Counted from the first letter of the stretch, positions 26,148-33,714 are shown. The stretch is 41,373 nucleotides of DNA from Chitinophagaceae bacterium (GCA_025363355.1 JANYEB010000077.1:1-41373), one strand, 5' to 3'. Program-made: numbers and translations. Notes: generated by a model from the letters alone, not told the origin.

Positions 26148-27092
26148 CTAATGTATCAGTTTAAAACAGTCTTTAATAATACTGATGTTAAGCTCCTCAT
26201 TTGCTTCATAAGGTTCTCCATCAATATGTAAAGGAGCGAGTTTAGGATTTTTTATAGTTATGGCTGGTGTTTGAAAATACAAAATATTCTTCTTACTAAT
26301 ATCTTCTACAAGACTTTGTAACTTATTATTACCACGCATTTGTTGTAGTATAGCAAATGGCAGTTTAGCCTTATTCATTTTCTGAACAATTACAATGTCA
26401 AGTAAACCATCACTCAAGCTGGCTTTAGGAGCAATAGTAAAATTGTTGCCAAATTGATTGCTGTTAGCGACACTAATAAAAAACGCATCGCTAAAGAAAG
26501 ACATCCCATTCATTATAATTTCAAACTGATATGGTTGTGCTTTAAAATAATGAATAATGCTTTGTTGAGTATAAGTCAATAACCCACGTGTAGCTTTTGT
26601 TGCAAAATCGTGAGCCACTTGTGCATCAAACCCAACACCACTAAGCATACACGAATAATGTTCATTCACCATAAAAGCATCAATCATTTTAGCTTTACCT
26701 GTAAAAATTAGTGCAAGTGCAGCTTGTGCTTTCATTGGAATATTGGCTGCTCTTGCCAAGCCATTGCCAGAACCAACAGGAATAATTCCAAAATTAACAT
26801 TGCAAGCCCTTAAGGCATTAGTCACCTGATTAACAGTGCCATCTCCACCAATCATTACAACATCAGTAAACCCCTCCTCTTCAATTTTATCTTTCACAAA
26901 ATTGTAATTACCCTCTGCATTGGTATGTAATATTTCAAAAGGAATCTCTAATCGCTTCGTCTCTTTCTCAATTAAAACCTTAATAGCCTCTTTTTTTTGT
27001 GTACCAGATTTTGGGTTAAGTAAATAAATAATCTTTCTGCCTCTAACCCCTGTAGGAGATTTTGAAATCTCTTGCTTTTTATCTTCTTCCAT
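26148..27092 (-). CDS. Diacylglycerol/lipid kinase (YegS/BmrU family)
   Basis: A 314-residue kinase of the DAGK catalytic family. YLLNPKSGTQKK is the N-terminal NPxSG motif, MIGGDGTVNQVTNAL the GGDGT nucleotide loop, and IPVGSGNGLARAANIP the substrate-proximal loop. FDAQVAHDF and the C-terminal LHIDGEPYEA close the fold. It probably phosphorylates diacylglycerol or a related lipid at the inner face of the membrane. fabH lies 49 nt upstream on the same strand, so the two may share a transcript with a lipid-metabolism theme. Confidence 0.92.
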   Translation of the reverse strand: MEEDKKQEISKSPTGVRGRKIIYLLNPKSGTQKKEAIKVLIEKETKRLEIPFEILHTNAEGNYNFVKDKIEEEGFTDVVMIGGDGTVNQVTNALRACNVNFGIIPVGSGNGLARAANIPMKAQAALALIFTGKAKMIDAFMVNEHYSCMLSGVGFDAQVAHDFATKATRGLLTYTQQSIIHYFKAQPYQFEIIMNGMSFFSDAFFISVANSNQFGNNFTIAPKASLSDGLLDIVIVQKMNKAKLPFAILQQMRGNNKLQSLVEDISKKNILYFQTPAITIKNPKLAPLHIDGEPYEANEELNISIIKDCFKLIH

Positions 27093-27141
27093 AATTAAAT
27101 CGTAAATCTAAAATCAATAAATTGTAAACCAGTAAGTAGAA

Positions 27142-28188
27142 CTACCATTTCATTAATGCACTAGCCCAAGTTAAACCACTTCCAAACGCTGCTAAACAAA
27201 CCAAATCGCCCTGCTTTATTTTGCCAAGTTCCCATGCCTCACAAAGAGCAATTGGCACACTGGCAGCGGTAGTATTACCATATTTCTGAATATTATTAAA
27301 TACCTGATCATCTGTTAACCCAAGCTTTTGCTGAACAAACTGAGCAATACGTAAATTAGCTTGATGAGGAACCAATAAATTAATATCACTAGGTTGATAT
27401 CCATTGGCTGTTAAGGCTTCAATAATTACTTCAGGAAACTTAACTACAGCTTTTTTAAACACAGCTGGACCATCCATTGTAGGAAAGTTTTGTTCTCCAT
27501 CAATCATTGCTTTGCTCATAAACATTTCGCCTATTGTGGCATCATCAAAACTGGCTAAACCTTCTTGCCAGTGATTTGCGTGTGTGCCTGGGTTAAACAT
27601 TGCCAGTATCTCTGCACTTGTCCCATCACTATGTAAATGTGTACTTAATATTCCTTGATTAGCATCTTCAGTTGGCTGCAAAACCACAGCACCAGCACCA
27701 TCACCAAAAATTACACTGATATTTCTGCCTCTTGTAGAAAAATCCAAACCAAAAGAATGCTTTTCACTGCCCACAACAAGAATATTTTTATACATCCCTG
27801 TTTTAATAAACTGATCAGCAACACTCAATCCATAAACAAAACCACTGCATTGGTTACGAATATCTAAAGCACCCACTTCCTTCATCTTCATTGCACGTTG
27901 TAACAATACCCCACAACCAGGAAAATAATAGTCAGGAGAAAGTGTTGCAAATATGATAAAGTCAATGTCTTGAGGTGTAATTCCAGCTCTTTCAATTGCT
28001 ACTTTTGCAGCCTCTACAGCCATTGTGGTGGTGGTTTCATTGGTTCTATCTGCAAACCTTCTTTCTTGAATACCAGTTCTTTCCTGAATCCATTCATCAG
28101 TGGTTTCCATAAACTGCATCATATCTTTATTAGTAAATACATTCTTTGGAACATATTTACCAATACCAGCAATTTTACTACGTGGCAT
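27142..28188 (-). CDS. fabH: 3-oxoacyl-ACP synthase III (KAS III)
   Basis: A 348-residue thiolase-fold enzyme that starts fatty-acid chains by condensing acyl-CoA with malonyl-ACP. The catalytic triad is visible: Cys114 in ALDIRNQCSGFVYGL, His in LLVPHQANLRI, and Asn in IQKYGNTTAASVPIAL. The N-terminal ETTDEWIQERTGI-x-x-RR motif is typical of FabH. The length is slightly above E. coli FabH, as in other Bacteroidota. Many genomes of this phylum have more than one fabH, so this could serve a specialised branch, but nothing nearby points to one. Confidence 0.94.
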   Translation of the reverse strand: MPRSKIAGIGKYVPKNVFTNKDMMQFMETTDEWIQERTGIQERRFADRTNETTTTMAVEAAKVAIERAGITPQDIDFIIFATLSPDYYFPGCGVLLQRAMKMKEVGALDIRNQCSGFVYGLSVADQFIKTGMYKNILVVGSEKHSFGLDFSTRGRNISVIFGDGAGAVVLQPTEDANQGILSTHLHSDGTSAEILAMFNPGTHANHWQEGLASFDDATIGEMFMSKAMIDGEQNFPTMDGPAVFKKAVVKFPEVIIEALTANGYQPSDINLLVPHQANLRIAQFVQQKLGLTDDQVFNNIQKYGNTTAASVPIALCEAWELGKIKQGDLVCLAAFGSGLTWASALMKW

Positions 28189-28207
28189 AGCGAATCGTTT
28201 TAGGCAT

Positions 28208-28215
28208 CAAATGTA
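28208..28215 (-). promoter_or_regulatory. -7 promoter element of fabH
   Basis: TACATTTG on the minus strand matches TAnnTTTG, 19 nt upstream of the ATG at 28188. Confidence 0.5.
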
Positions 28216-28335
28216 GCTTATTTGAACTGCTGCTTTGTTAAAATTGATGACGAACTAACAAATAAACTGTTAGCCGTTATAGGGAATTTGTATTTCGATA
28301 ATAGAAAAAAGCCATACTGCTTACCTTGCTTTTTT

Positions 28336-28343
28336 TACTTTTG
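28336..28343 (+). promoter_or_regulatory. -7 promoter element of the NifU-like gene
   Basis: TACTTTTG matches TAnnTTTG, 18 nt before the ATG at 28362. A -33 element is not clear. Confidence 0.5.
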
Positions 28344-28361
28344 CGATAGAAATTATTTATT

Positions 28362-28961
28362 ATGATAACAACAGGTAATCCGGTAATTAGCATTTATACC
28401 GAAATGACCCCAAATCCAGAGACAATGAAGTTTGTTGCTAACAAACTTTTATACCCTGGTAAAAGTATTGACTTTCAAGACGAAAGCACTGTAGCTCCAT
28501 CTCCTTTAGCAAAAGAACTATTTAGTTTTCCTTTTATAAAAAGTGTGTTTATTGCTAGCAATTTTATTACAATTACTAAAACTGCTGATACAGAAGATTG
28601 GCAAGACGTGATTCCTTCCATCAAACAGTTTTTAAAAGAGTATTTAGAAAACGGCGGCGTTGTAGTGAATGATGAAGAAGTGGCTAAGGTTAAACCACAA
28701 TCAAGCAATGCTGTTTCGGCAGATGATGACGATATTGTAAAACGAGTAAAAGAATTACTTGAAAACTATGTGAAACCAGCTGTTGAAATGGATGGGGGAG
28801 CTATACAGTTTAGAAGTTATAATGATGGCGTGGTAAACCTAATGTTACAAGGTAGTTGTAGTGGCTGCCCAAGCAGTATGGTAACGTTGAAAGCAGGTAT
28901 TGAAGGAATGATGAAAAGAATGATTCCAGAAGTAACTGAAGTGGTAGCAGAAGCAGAGTAA
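28362..28961 (+). CDS. NifU/Nfu-type iron-sulfur cluster carrier
   Basis: A 199-residue cytoplasmic Fe-S carrier. Residues about 8-95 are an Nfu N-terminal domain (IYTEMTPNPETMKFVANK, the hallmark TPNPxxxKF). Residues about 120-199 are the NifU C-terminal domain with Cys166 and Cys169 in LQGSCSGCPSS, which hold a 4Fe-4S cluster shared between two subunits. Such proteins deliver clusters to target enzymes. The gene is monocistronic, divergent from fabH, and ends at a strong terminator. Confidence 0.94.
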   Translation: MITTGNPVISIYTEMTPNPETMKFVANKLLYPGKSIDFQDESTVAPSPLAKELFSFPFIKSVFIASNFITITKTADTEDWQDVIPSIKQFLKEYLENGGVVVNDEEVAKVKPQSSNAVSADDDDIVKRVKELLENYVKPAVEMDGGAIQFRSYNDGVVNLMLQGSCSGCPSSMVTLKAGIEGMMKRMIPEVTEVVAEAE

Positions 28962-28984
28962 GTATTCAAGATATTATATATTTT

Positions 28985-29015
28985 AAAAAGGAGTTGATAA
29001 TTCAGCTCCTTTTTT
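28985..29015 (+). terminator. Terminator after the NifU-like gene
   Basis: AAAAAGGAG pairs with CTCCTTTTT around a short imperfect inner stem. The A and T runs on either side let it work in both directions. Confidence 0.85.
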
Positions 29016-29108
29016 ATGATTATGTTGTTGTTAGTTCGACTTTTCTAATACATTTTTTACATAACACTTCTAGAATAAAGATTATTTTAAAGAAATTTGT
29101 AAGAACAT

Positions 29109-29138
29109 TTTGTAGAGAATGATTAACTGCTATATTTG
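29109..29138 (+). promoter_or_regulatory. Promoter of tRNA-Phe
   Basis: TTTG (29109-29112), an 18-nt spacer, and TATATTTG (29131-29138) form a full match to the Bacteroidota -33/-7 promoter, 37 nt before the mature tRNA 5' end. Confidence 0.75.
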
Positions 29139-29175
29139 CAACCCATTTGAATATTTATATATTCAAAAAAAGAAT

Positions 29176-29248
29176 GGTGCGGTAGCTCAGTTGGTAGAGC
29201 AATGGACTGAAAATCCATGTGTCGCCGGTTCAACCCCGGCCCACACCA
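29176..29248 (+). tRNA. tRNA-Phe (GAA)
   Basis: A 73-nt cloverleaf without an encoded CCA. The acceptor stem is GGTGCGG/CCACACC, the D arm GCTC-AGTTGGTA-GAGC, the anticodon stem ATGGA/TCCAT with loop CTGAAAA (anticodon GAA), and the T arm GCCGG-TTCAACC-CCGGC. The fifth acceptor pair is C29180 opposite A29243, a mismatch where a C-G pair is expected. The single gene has its own promoter and a terminator 12 nt later. The 3' end of such genes is a common prophage integration site, and prophage genes begin within 1.2 kb. Confidence 0.95.
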
Positions 29249-29260
29249 CGCTTTAAAAAG

Positions 29261-29287
29261 CCTCAACAGCAATGTTGGGGTTTTTTT
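29261..29287 (+). terminator. Terminator of tRNA-Phe
   Basis: CCTCAACA pairs with TGTTGGGG around a GCAA loop (one T-G pair) and is followed by seven T residues. Confidence 0.9.
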
Positions 29288-29542
29288 ATTTAAAAGAATT
29301 TGATAAAATCGGCAAAAAATCATTGCCACAAATATTTAATGTTTATATAAGCAAATAGTTAAATGCCAGTTTACACAAAAACTTTAACAAAAATTTAGCA
29401 GTGTAAATATGCTTCAATATTATAAACTTTTTTAGACTTGCATATCGTTTAAAACGTTGGCAATATGCAGCTTAATAAACATATATATAAACTCAACCTC
29501 CTTCTTACAGCAAACTGCCGGTCTCCACCATATTTTAGTTAA
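29288..29542. other. Gene-poor AT-rich stretch between tRNA-Phe and the second array
   Basis: I see no gene here. A compound hairpin lies at 29440-29468: GCATAT pairs with ATATGC and, inside it, CGTTT with AAACG, with six unpaired bases on one side. From about 29501 the sequence begins to resemble array units but too weakly to count. Confidence 0.5.
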
Positions 29543-29836
29543 CCGTAAAAACAGTTTTACGATATCGTTACACAACATAACGACAACACGCCAAAACTTC
29601 GTGGCATCGCTACACAATTTCTTGATGTCACGAAACTTGGTAAGCACAACACGAAACAGTTTCTTGATGTCTAGGAATCGTTCCTGCTGTGTAGAAACAA
29701 TTTCTGCACACCACGAAATCATTTCGTGATATGCAGAAACAACTTCTTGTTATGCAGAAACTCTGTAGCGACAACGCTACCAAGGTTCGTGGCATCGCAG
29801 CATAGTTTAGGCACAACGTGAAACGGTAAAATCTTA
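29543..29836. repeat. Fourteen-unit degenerate 21-bp array of spaced dyads
   Basis: Units can be laid out at 21-bp steps from 29543, most with a short imperfect palindrome near their centre. Examples are CGTAAAA-acag-TTTTACG (centre 29552), TCGTTA-cacaaca-TAACGA (29574), GAAAC-a-GTTTC (29658), AGGAA-tcg-TTCCT (29679), AGAAA-caa-TTTCT (29699), CACGAAAT-c-ATTTCGTG (29720) and ACC-aa-GGT (29783). One more, GTAGCG-acaa-CGCTAC, is centred at 29772, half a period out. Units differ much in sequence; what is kept is spacing and symmetry. Open frames on both strands result from the period being a multiple of three. Nothing else was seen between here and 29884. Confidence 0.8.
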
Positions 29837-29883
29837 TCGAAATAGTATTAACAATCAATTATTTAATTAAAAAAATATAAAAT

Positions 29884-29967
29884 ATGAAACAGTATTATAT
29901 GCCAGTAATAAGGGCGAAAAAACGCCTCGTTTATAAAATTAAAACGAAACGTATAAAATTTACGTAG
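29884..29967 (+). CDS. Possible 27-residue basic peptide
   Basis: An ATG frame of 27 codons (starting MKQYYMPVIRAKK, ending RIKFT) ends 11 nt before the start of the 73-residue gene. It is rich in Lys and Arg. It also contains a GGCG-aaaaaa-CGCC hairpin and the left arm of a larger inverted repeat, so it may equally be leader sequence. I do not recognise it. Confidence 0.2.
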   Translation: MKQYYMPVIRAKKRLVYKIKTKRIKFT

Positions 29968-29977
29968 TTTTAATTTT
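29935..29977. repeat. Nested inverted repeat before the 73-residue gene
   Basis: AAAATTAAAAC (29935-29945) is exactly complementary to GTTTTAATTTT (29967-29977). Inside it ACGTA pairs with TACGT. The outer arm ends one base before the ATG at 29979. It could be an operator, a leader hairpin hiding the start, or an integration-related end. Confidence 0.55.
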
Positions 29978-29978
29978 T

Positions 29979-30200
29979 ATGCCATACTACCGAATTATAA
30001 TACAAACGAAGCGACAAAAGAAGCCATTTGTAGGCATCAGACTAATCAACAACCCAAACATCAATACAGTCTATTTAGATACTCATACAAAGGCTAACGA
30101 TATATACAGAAAGGATTTAATAGATGTAGAAGTGCAAATGCTATCTAAACTATGCACAGCTGTAAAAGACTTCATTAAAGCTGGTGGTGACAAAATTTAA
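29979..30200 (+). CDS. Hypothetical 73-residue protein
   Basis: A small soluble protein with no signal peptide or membrane helix. It is basic at the N-terminus (QTKRQKKP) and has a plausible beta then helix pattern, VGIRLINNP-x-INTVYLD followed by a helix IDVEVQMLSKLCTAVKDFIKA. That composition and the non-repetitive sequence argue for a real gene. It is the only plus-strand gene between tRNA-Phe and the prophage late operon. It is preceded by a nested inverted repeat and followed after 38 nt by the structured element at 30239-30351. I cannot assign a function. Confidence 0.55.
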   Translation: MPYYRIIIQTKRQKKPFVGIRLINNPNINTVYLDTHTKANDIYRKDLIDVEVQMLSKLCTAVKDFIKAGGDKI

Positions 30201-30238
30201 ACGCCCTTTAAATACCTTTCAAACACTATATTCGCACC

Positions 30239-30351
30239 GCTAACAAAAAACATATTCGACCTCATAACGTAATGACCAAGCCACTCCCTTTGGCTGGGAC
30301 ACTCGTTATGAGGTTTGTTTTTTGTTAGCACAATAATAAACAGTCCCAGCC
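30239..30351. other. Highly structured element with a possible pseudoknot
   Basis: GCTAACAAAAAAC (30239-30251) pairs exactly with GTTTTTTGTTAGC (30317-30329). Within it CCTCATAACG (30260-30269) pairs exactly with CGTTATGAGG (30304-30313). The enclosed 34-nt loop holds a small AGCCA/TGGCT stem and also GGCTGGGAC (30292-30300), which is exactly complementary to GTCCCAGCC (30343-30351) outside the main stem. That last pairing crosses the others, as in an H-type pseudoknot, and competes with the small stem. A terminator follows at 30365. It may be a noncoding RNA or a DNA recombination site. It lies between convergent genes and encodes no protein. Confidence 0.6.
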
Positions 30352-30364
30352 TCTTTTAAATAAC

Positions 30365-30390
30365 AAAGGAGAGACATTTGTCTCTCCTTT
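30365..30390. terminator. Bidirectional terminator at the end of the prophage late operon
   Basis: AAAGGAGAGAC and GTCTCTCCTTT form a perfect 11-bp stem with an ATTT loop. It lies 4 nt beyond the methyltransferase stop on the minus strand and after the structured element on the plus strand. The T tracts are moderate on both sides. Confidence 0.75.
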
Positions 30391-30394
30391 ACTT

Positions 30395-31210
30395 TTATAT
30401 CTCATAATTAGCCGTCAGCACCTCAACCTTAAATAGCTTTTTATCCGCTCCAGCAGCCGTAACACGCTGGTCTATTGTCTTGGTGAACCATTTGCCCTTA
30501 GCTGTGTATTTTGCCAACAAATCGCTTGGATAGCTACTCAACAAAAACTTACCTTTAATCTTACTCAACAACTTTAACAAGTCTTCAAAATCTCTTTCGC
30601 TGTAACCATCATAATGCCCTAAGTTGCTGTTATAATATGGAGGGTCACAATAAAAGAAACTTTCTAAACCATCCCTGCTGTTAATGATGTAAAGAGCGTC
30701 AGCACATTCAATTTGCACCTTGTGCAACCTCATTGCTAATTGCTCAGTAAACTCTTCTTTTCGATTGTTGATTTTAATACTCGTTGTTGCCTTCTTTTTA
30801 TCGAAGCCCCAACTGTTTTCTAAATTAGCACTAAAGCTTTGAGTTGATAACACCCACAATGCCCAAGCCCTTCTAACTTCATCGTGCAAATGTGGTTTAC
30901 TGTAAATAACAAAGGCATCATCGTGCTGCTCTCTACTGTGCAATGTTGTTCTTACTAAAGACTGTAATTCGTGAAAACGATTTCTACACACTTGGTAAAA
31001 GTTTATGACCTCTTTATTGGTGTCATTTATCACTTCTACTTTACTGGGTTCTTTACCAAAGAAAACCGCAGCACCACCTATGAAAGGTTCACAATAAAGT
31101 GTGTGCTGCGGAATTAAAGGAACTATCGTACTAATCAATTTTTGCTTTCCGCCATAGTATGTAATTGGCGTTCTTAAACTTGGTTGCTTTACCATAAAAA
31201 AGTTGTCCAC
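30395..31210 (-). CDS. Phage Dam-type DNA adenine-N6 methyltransferase
   Basis: A 271-residue D12-class adenine methyltransferase. TPITYYGGKQKL is the N-terminal SAM-proximal motif, LYCEPFIGGAAVFF the motif I FxGxG-like loop, and FFYCDPPYYN (DPPY at 189-192) the catalytic motif IV. KGKFLLSSYP resembles motif VI. The recognition site (often GATC) cannot be read from sequence. Phages use such enzymes against host restriction. It is the last gene of the late operon, 24 nt after the 113-residue gene. A second Met at residue 6 could also be the start. Confidence 0.93.
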   Translation of the reverse strand: MDNFFMVKQPSLRTPITYYGGKQKLISTIVPLIPQHTLYCEPFIGGAAVFFGKEPSKVEVINDTNKEVINFYQVCRNRFHELQSLVRTTLHSREQHDDAFVIYSKPHLHDEVRRAWALWVLSTQSFSANLENSWGFDKKKATTSIKINNRKEEFTEQLAMRLHKVQIECADALYIINSRDGLESFFYCDPPYYNSNLGHYDGYSERDFEDLLKLLSKIKGKFLLSSYPSDLLAKYTAKGKWFTKTIDQRVTAAGADKKLFKVEVLTANYEI

Positions 31211-31234
31211 TCCCTTTTTATGATGAATAATAAT

Positions 31235-31576
31235 TTACTTGCAAGTGACCTTTAAATAAGCTGCCAATACTTTCAACAATCCAATTGCAGAACCATCCCA
31301 ACTATTGTAATCCTCAGTTGTTAAAGTATAGCTGTCAAATATTACATTTCTGTTTGTTGCAATCAATGTCCAATTAGCCACACAATTACCCTTTAAATCA
31401 TCGGTGTAATTAAATACACCTAAATGGGTCAAAGTGTCTGTTTTAACAGGGATTCCACTTGTGTAATTGATTACATTAATTTTTGCAGCTTGGCAAAATT
31501 TAATACTGGTATCAATCTTTTGAGAACTTGCTTTTAAAGCGAAAAAGCATAACGCAACAATGATGATTCTTTTCAT
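31235..31576 (-). CDS. Hypothetical exported protein in prophage
   Basis: A 113-residue protein with a clear Sec signal peptide (residues 1-18, cut before Gln19). The mature part is short and beta-rich, with three cysteines (near 28, 64 and 112), two of which could form a disulfide. I do not recognise the family. It lies 15 nt downstream of the large fibre-like gene, which also has a signal peptide. It could be a lysogenic-conversion protein acting in the periplasm or at the surface. Confidence 0.65.
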   Translation of the reverse strand: MKRIIIVALCFFALKASSQKIDTSIKFCQAAKINVINYTSGIPVKTDTLTHLGVFNYTDDLKGNCVANWTLIATNRNVIFDSYTLTTEDYNSWDGSAIGLLKVLAAYLKVTCK

Positions 31577-31591
31577 TTTATTTTGATTTGA

Positions 31592-33352
31592 TTAATTGAT
31601 GATTTGATAAGCAACAACGCAATTATCCCCTGCATCGCTGCTGCTAATTGTAAACGATGTAGATGCAACCCTTGCACTTACTCTTATTCTGCCATTATAA
31701 GTGCCTGTTTCTTGAACTGTAATAATGATTTGAGAACTTGCAGTTACCGCAGTTGTATTAACTGTTATTGTACCACTGCTTAAAGTAGCAGTACCAATAG
31801 CTGCATTTGTGCCTGTTGCTTGTTTAATTTTGTTACCAGCTGTATTCAAAAAAACATTGCCAGCAATTTGTAATTTATCAACTGCATTATCAGCCACATT
31901 ATCTCCAACAGTTACGTTGCCTGTTGCTGCATAAAGCCTAAACTTACTATCAGTTGCATAGGCTACATTAGAAGTTGTTGCTGCATTGTTTGATAAAATT
32001 GCAAAATCTCCACGATTCCAAGACCCAGTTGCATTAAAATATAATGATACTTTCGTTCCTGATTGCCCAAAACCATAAAATCCATTATTGTTTTGTGTAT
32101 TGGCATATACTGATTGCCCTAAAGTAGCAGACGTAGTATTCAAAACAAAGTTGTTAGTTGAATAAGTTAAGCTATTTGCAACAACAACGCCATTCGTTGC
32201 ATTGAGATTTGTTTGAAAATTAGTTAATGAAAACCTACCAACATTGGTCATTGTAAAGTCTGGTGGCGTACCAGCAGCAGACGCATCTGGTGCAATTGTA
32301 AAATTCCCTGCGTTACCACTAACTGTTGATGCTATTTTAACGCCAGCAGTTCCCACAGAGAATGTCTTATTACCCGATATTGTTTGTGTGTTTGTCAAGT
32401 CAACAAAGTTTTGTGTAGAACTACCAGTGCCACCATTAGCCAAAGGCAATACACCTGTTGGCTTAGTAGTTAAATCTATTGTTGAATTTGTAATATCTGC
32501 ACCAACAATGTTTCTAAATACTGGCGTTCCATTGCTGCCATTTGGTGCAGCAAATACTGTGTTTTGTGTTTGAGAATTTAAAGGAGCATTACTAACCCCT
32601 GTAGTGCCTACTTTGGTAAAAGCTGCGTTGCCATACAACACATCTGCTGCTTGTCTAATACTATCAATTTTGCCAGTTAAAGCAGTTGCAACATCTGTAC
32701 TATCAGGCAATGTGCCTCCATTTATTTTATTAGGGAATCTCCACAATTGATCGCCAGTGTAAGGCATTATATAAGTTCTTAAATAACCACTTGAATTCCT
32801 GTAACTAAATCGCCCCAAACTATCAAAAAAGAAATTGATGTATGTACTAGATGGTGTAGTAACAGTTGATGGATTTATCTTAGGCATTCCAATGATAGCA
32901 GTACTACTTAAATTGCCCCCACTTGCAGGGTAATAAGTAGTATTATCATAGCTAACAGTTGTGCCACTCATACGCACTAAACCAGTACCATTTAAGGCAG
33001 CTTGTTTACCATTAAAGCCCAACCAATCACTATAACTTAAAATACCACTGGTAGTGCCATTTGCTGTGGGTTTCCCTGTAATAGAAGCCCAAGGTAAAGT
33101 TGTAATAGTATTGTTTGCAATTAAGCCTCTTACATAACTACTAATGGCAAATTGAGTTGGCACAATATTGATACTGTTACTACTCATAAAAGTATCATTA
33201 CTGATGCTGTCAAGTCTATAACCTCGCAAATAAAAATACTGTTTGGCTTCTACTTTATTAAAGCCAGTAATACGGTCTGCTTGATAAAAAGCAGGTTGGG
33301 CAAAAGCCCCAATTGTAAAGAGCAGCATTGCTGCTAACATTAGTTTTCTCAT
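31592..33352 (-). CDS. Fibre-like repeat protein with N-terminal signal peptide
   Basis: A 586-residue protein. Residues 1-18 form a Sec signal peptide (MRKLMLAAMLLFTIGAFA, cut before Gln19). The body resembles tail-fibre stalks of Bacteroidota phages: PWASITGKPTANGTTSGILS, TTYYPASGGNL, VLPLANGGTGSSTQNFVDL, NTQTISGNKTFSVGT and a long Asn/Thr/Gly-rich beta-repeat region. The C-terminus (about 500-586) is a compact beta domain. A phage structural protein does not normally carry a Sec signal, so it may be an exported surface protein of the lysogen. Its start overlaps the previous gene's stop by 4 nt, so translation is coupled to the tail genes. Confidence 0.75.
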   Translation of the reverse strand: MRKLMLAAMLLFTIGAFAQPAFYQADRITGFNKVEAKQYFYLRGYRLDSISNDTFMSSNSINIVPTQFAISSYVRGLIANNTITTLPWASITGKPTANGTTSGILSYSDWLGFNGKQAALNGTGLVRMSGTTVSYDNTTYYPASGGNLSSTAIIGMPKINPSTVTTPSSTYINFFFDSLGRFSYRNSSGYLRTYIMPYTGDQLWRFPNKINGGTLPDSTDVATALTGKIDSIRQAADVLYGNAAFTKVGTTGVSNAPLNSQTQNTVFAAPNGSNGTPVFRNIVGADITNSTIDLTTKPTGVLPLANGGTGSSTQNFVDLTNTQTISGNKTFSVGTAGVKIASTVSGNAGNFTIAPDASAAGTPPDFTMTNVGRFSLTNFQTNLNATNGVVVANSLTYSTNNFVLNTTSATLGQSVYANTQNNNGFYGFGQSGTKVSLYFNATGSWNRGDFAILSNNAATTSNVAYATDSKFRLYAATGNVTVGDNVADNAVDKLQIAGNVFLNTAGNKIKQATGTNAAIGTATLSSGTITVNTTAVTASSQIIITVQETGTYNGRIRVSARVASTSFTISSSDAGDNCVVAYQIIN

Positions 33353-33711
33353 TTTATATATAGTTTAATAATTGCCGTTTCGTTTAAGCCTGTGAAGTAT
33401 ATTGTTTCATCAACCTTGCTATAATGTTTAACTGGGAATATTCCAACATAATTTGATGCAGTTTCTCGCTCTAAAAGTTCAGTCCCTCCCTCTGTAGTAC
33501 CACAATCGACTACAAATCCTATTTCTGTATCTATCACAATTATATCATCAATAAAAGTGCCTGCTGGGCTGCTCCATTGAGTTGTGCCAGCTGGTAGAAT
33601 TACCAAGCCATTTGCTGCCAACGTATCAATTAAATTTTCAAATTGTTGTTGCGTTGGCTTATCGCCAGTTTCAAAATATCCTTTTAAAGTATCTATACTT
33701 ACAACTGACAT
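33349..33711 (-). CDS. Small phage tail-fibre-associated protein
   Basis: A 120-residue protein. The N-terminal segment LKGYFETGDKPTQQQFENLID is common at the start of fibre-linked proteins in Bacteroidota phages. The rest is a small beta domain ending FTGLNETAIIKLYIK. No signal peptide. Its stop overlaps the next start by 4 nt and it lies 3 nt after the collar/fibre gene, so it belongs to the same tail-tip module. Function is inferred from position and the N-terminal motif only. Confidence 0.6.
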   Translation of the reverse strand: MSVVSIDTLKGYFETGDKPTQQQFENLIDTLAANGLVILPAGTTQWSSPAGTFIDDIIVIDTEIGFVVDCGTTEGGTELLERETASNYVGIFPVKHYSKVDETIYFTGLNETAIIKLYIK

Positions 33712-33714
33712 AGC

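Noticed and set aside
29432-29858. Overlapping open frames on both strands across array 2
   Set aside because: Same period artefact. The sequence conservation follows dyad symmetry, not codons.
30239-30329. Integron attC site behind the 73-residue gene (cassette-like layout)
   Set aside because: The outer arms contain CTAAC/GTTAG and the layout is similar, but the 7-base core consensus is not met, the two internal spacers are unequal (8 and 3 nt), and no integrase or second site is seen.
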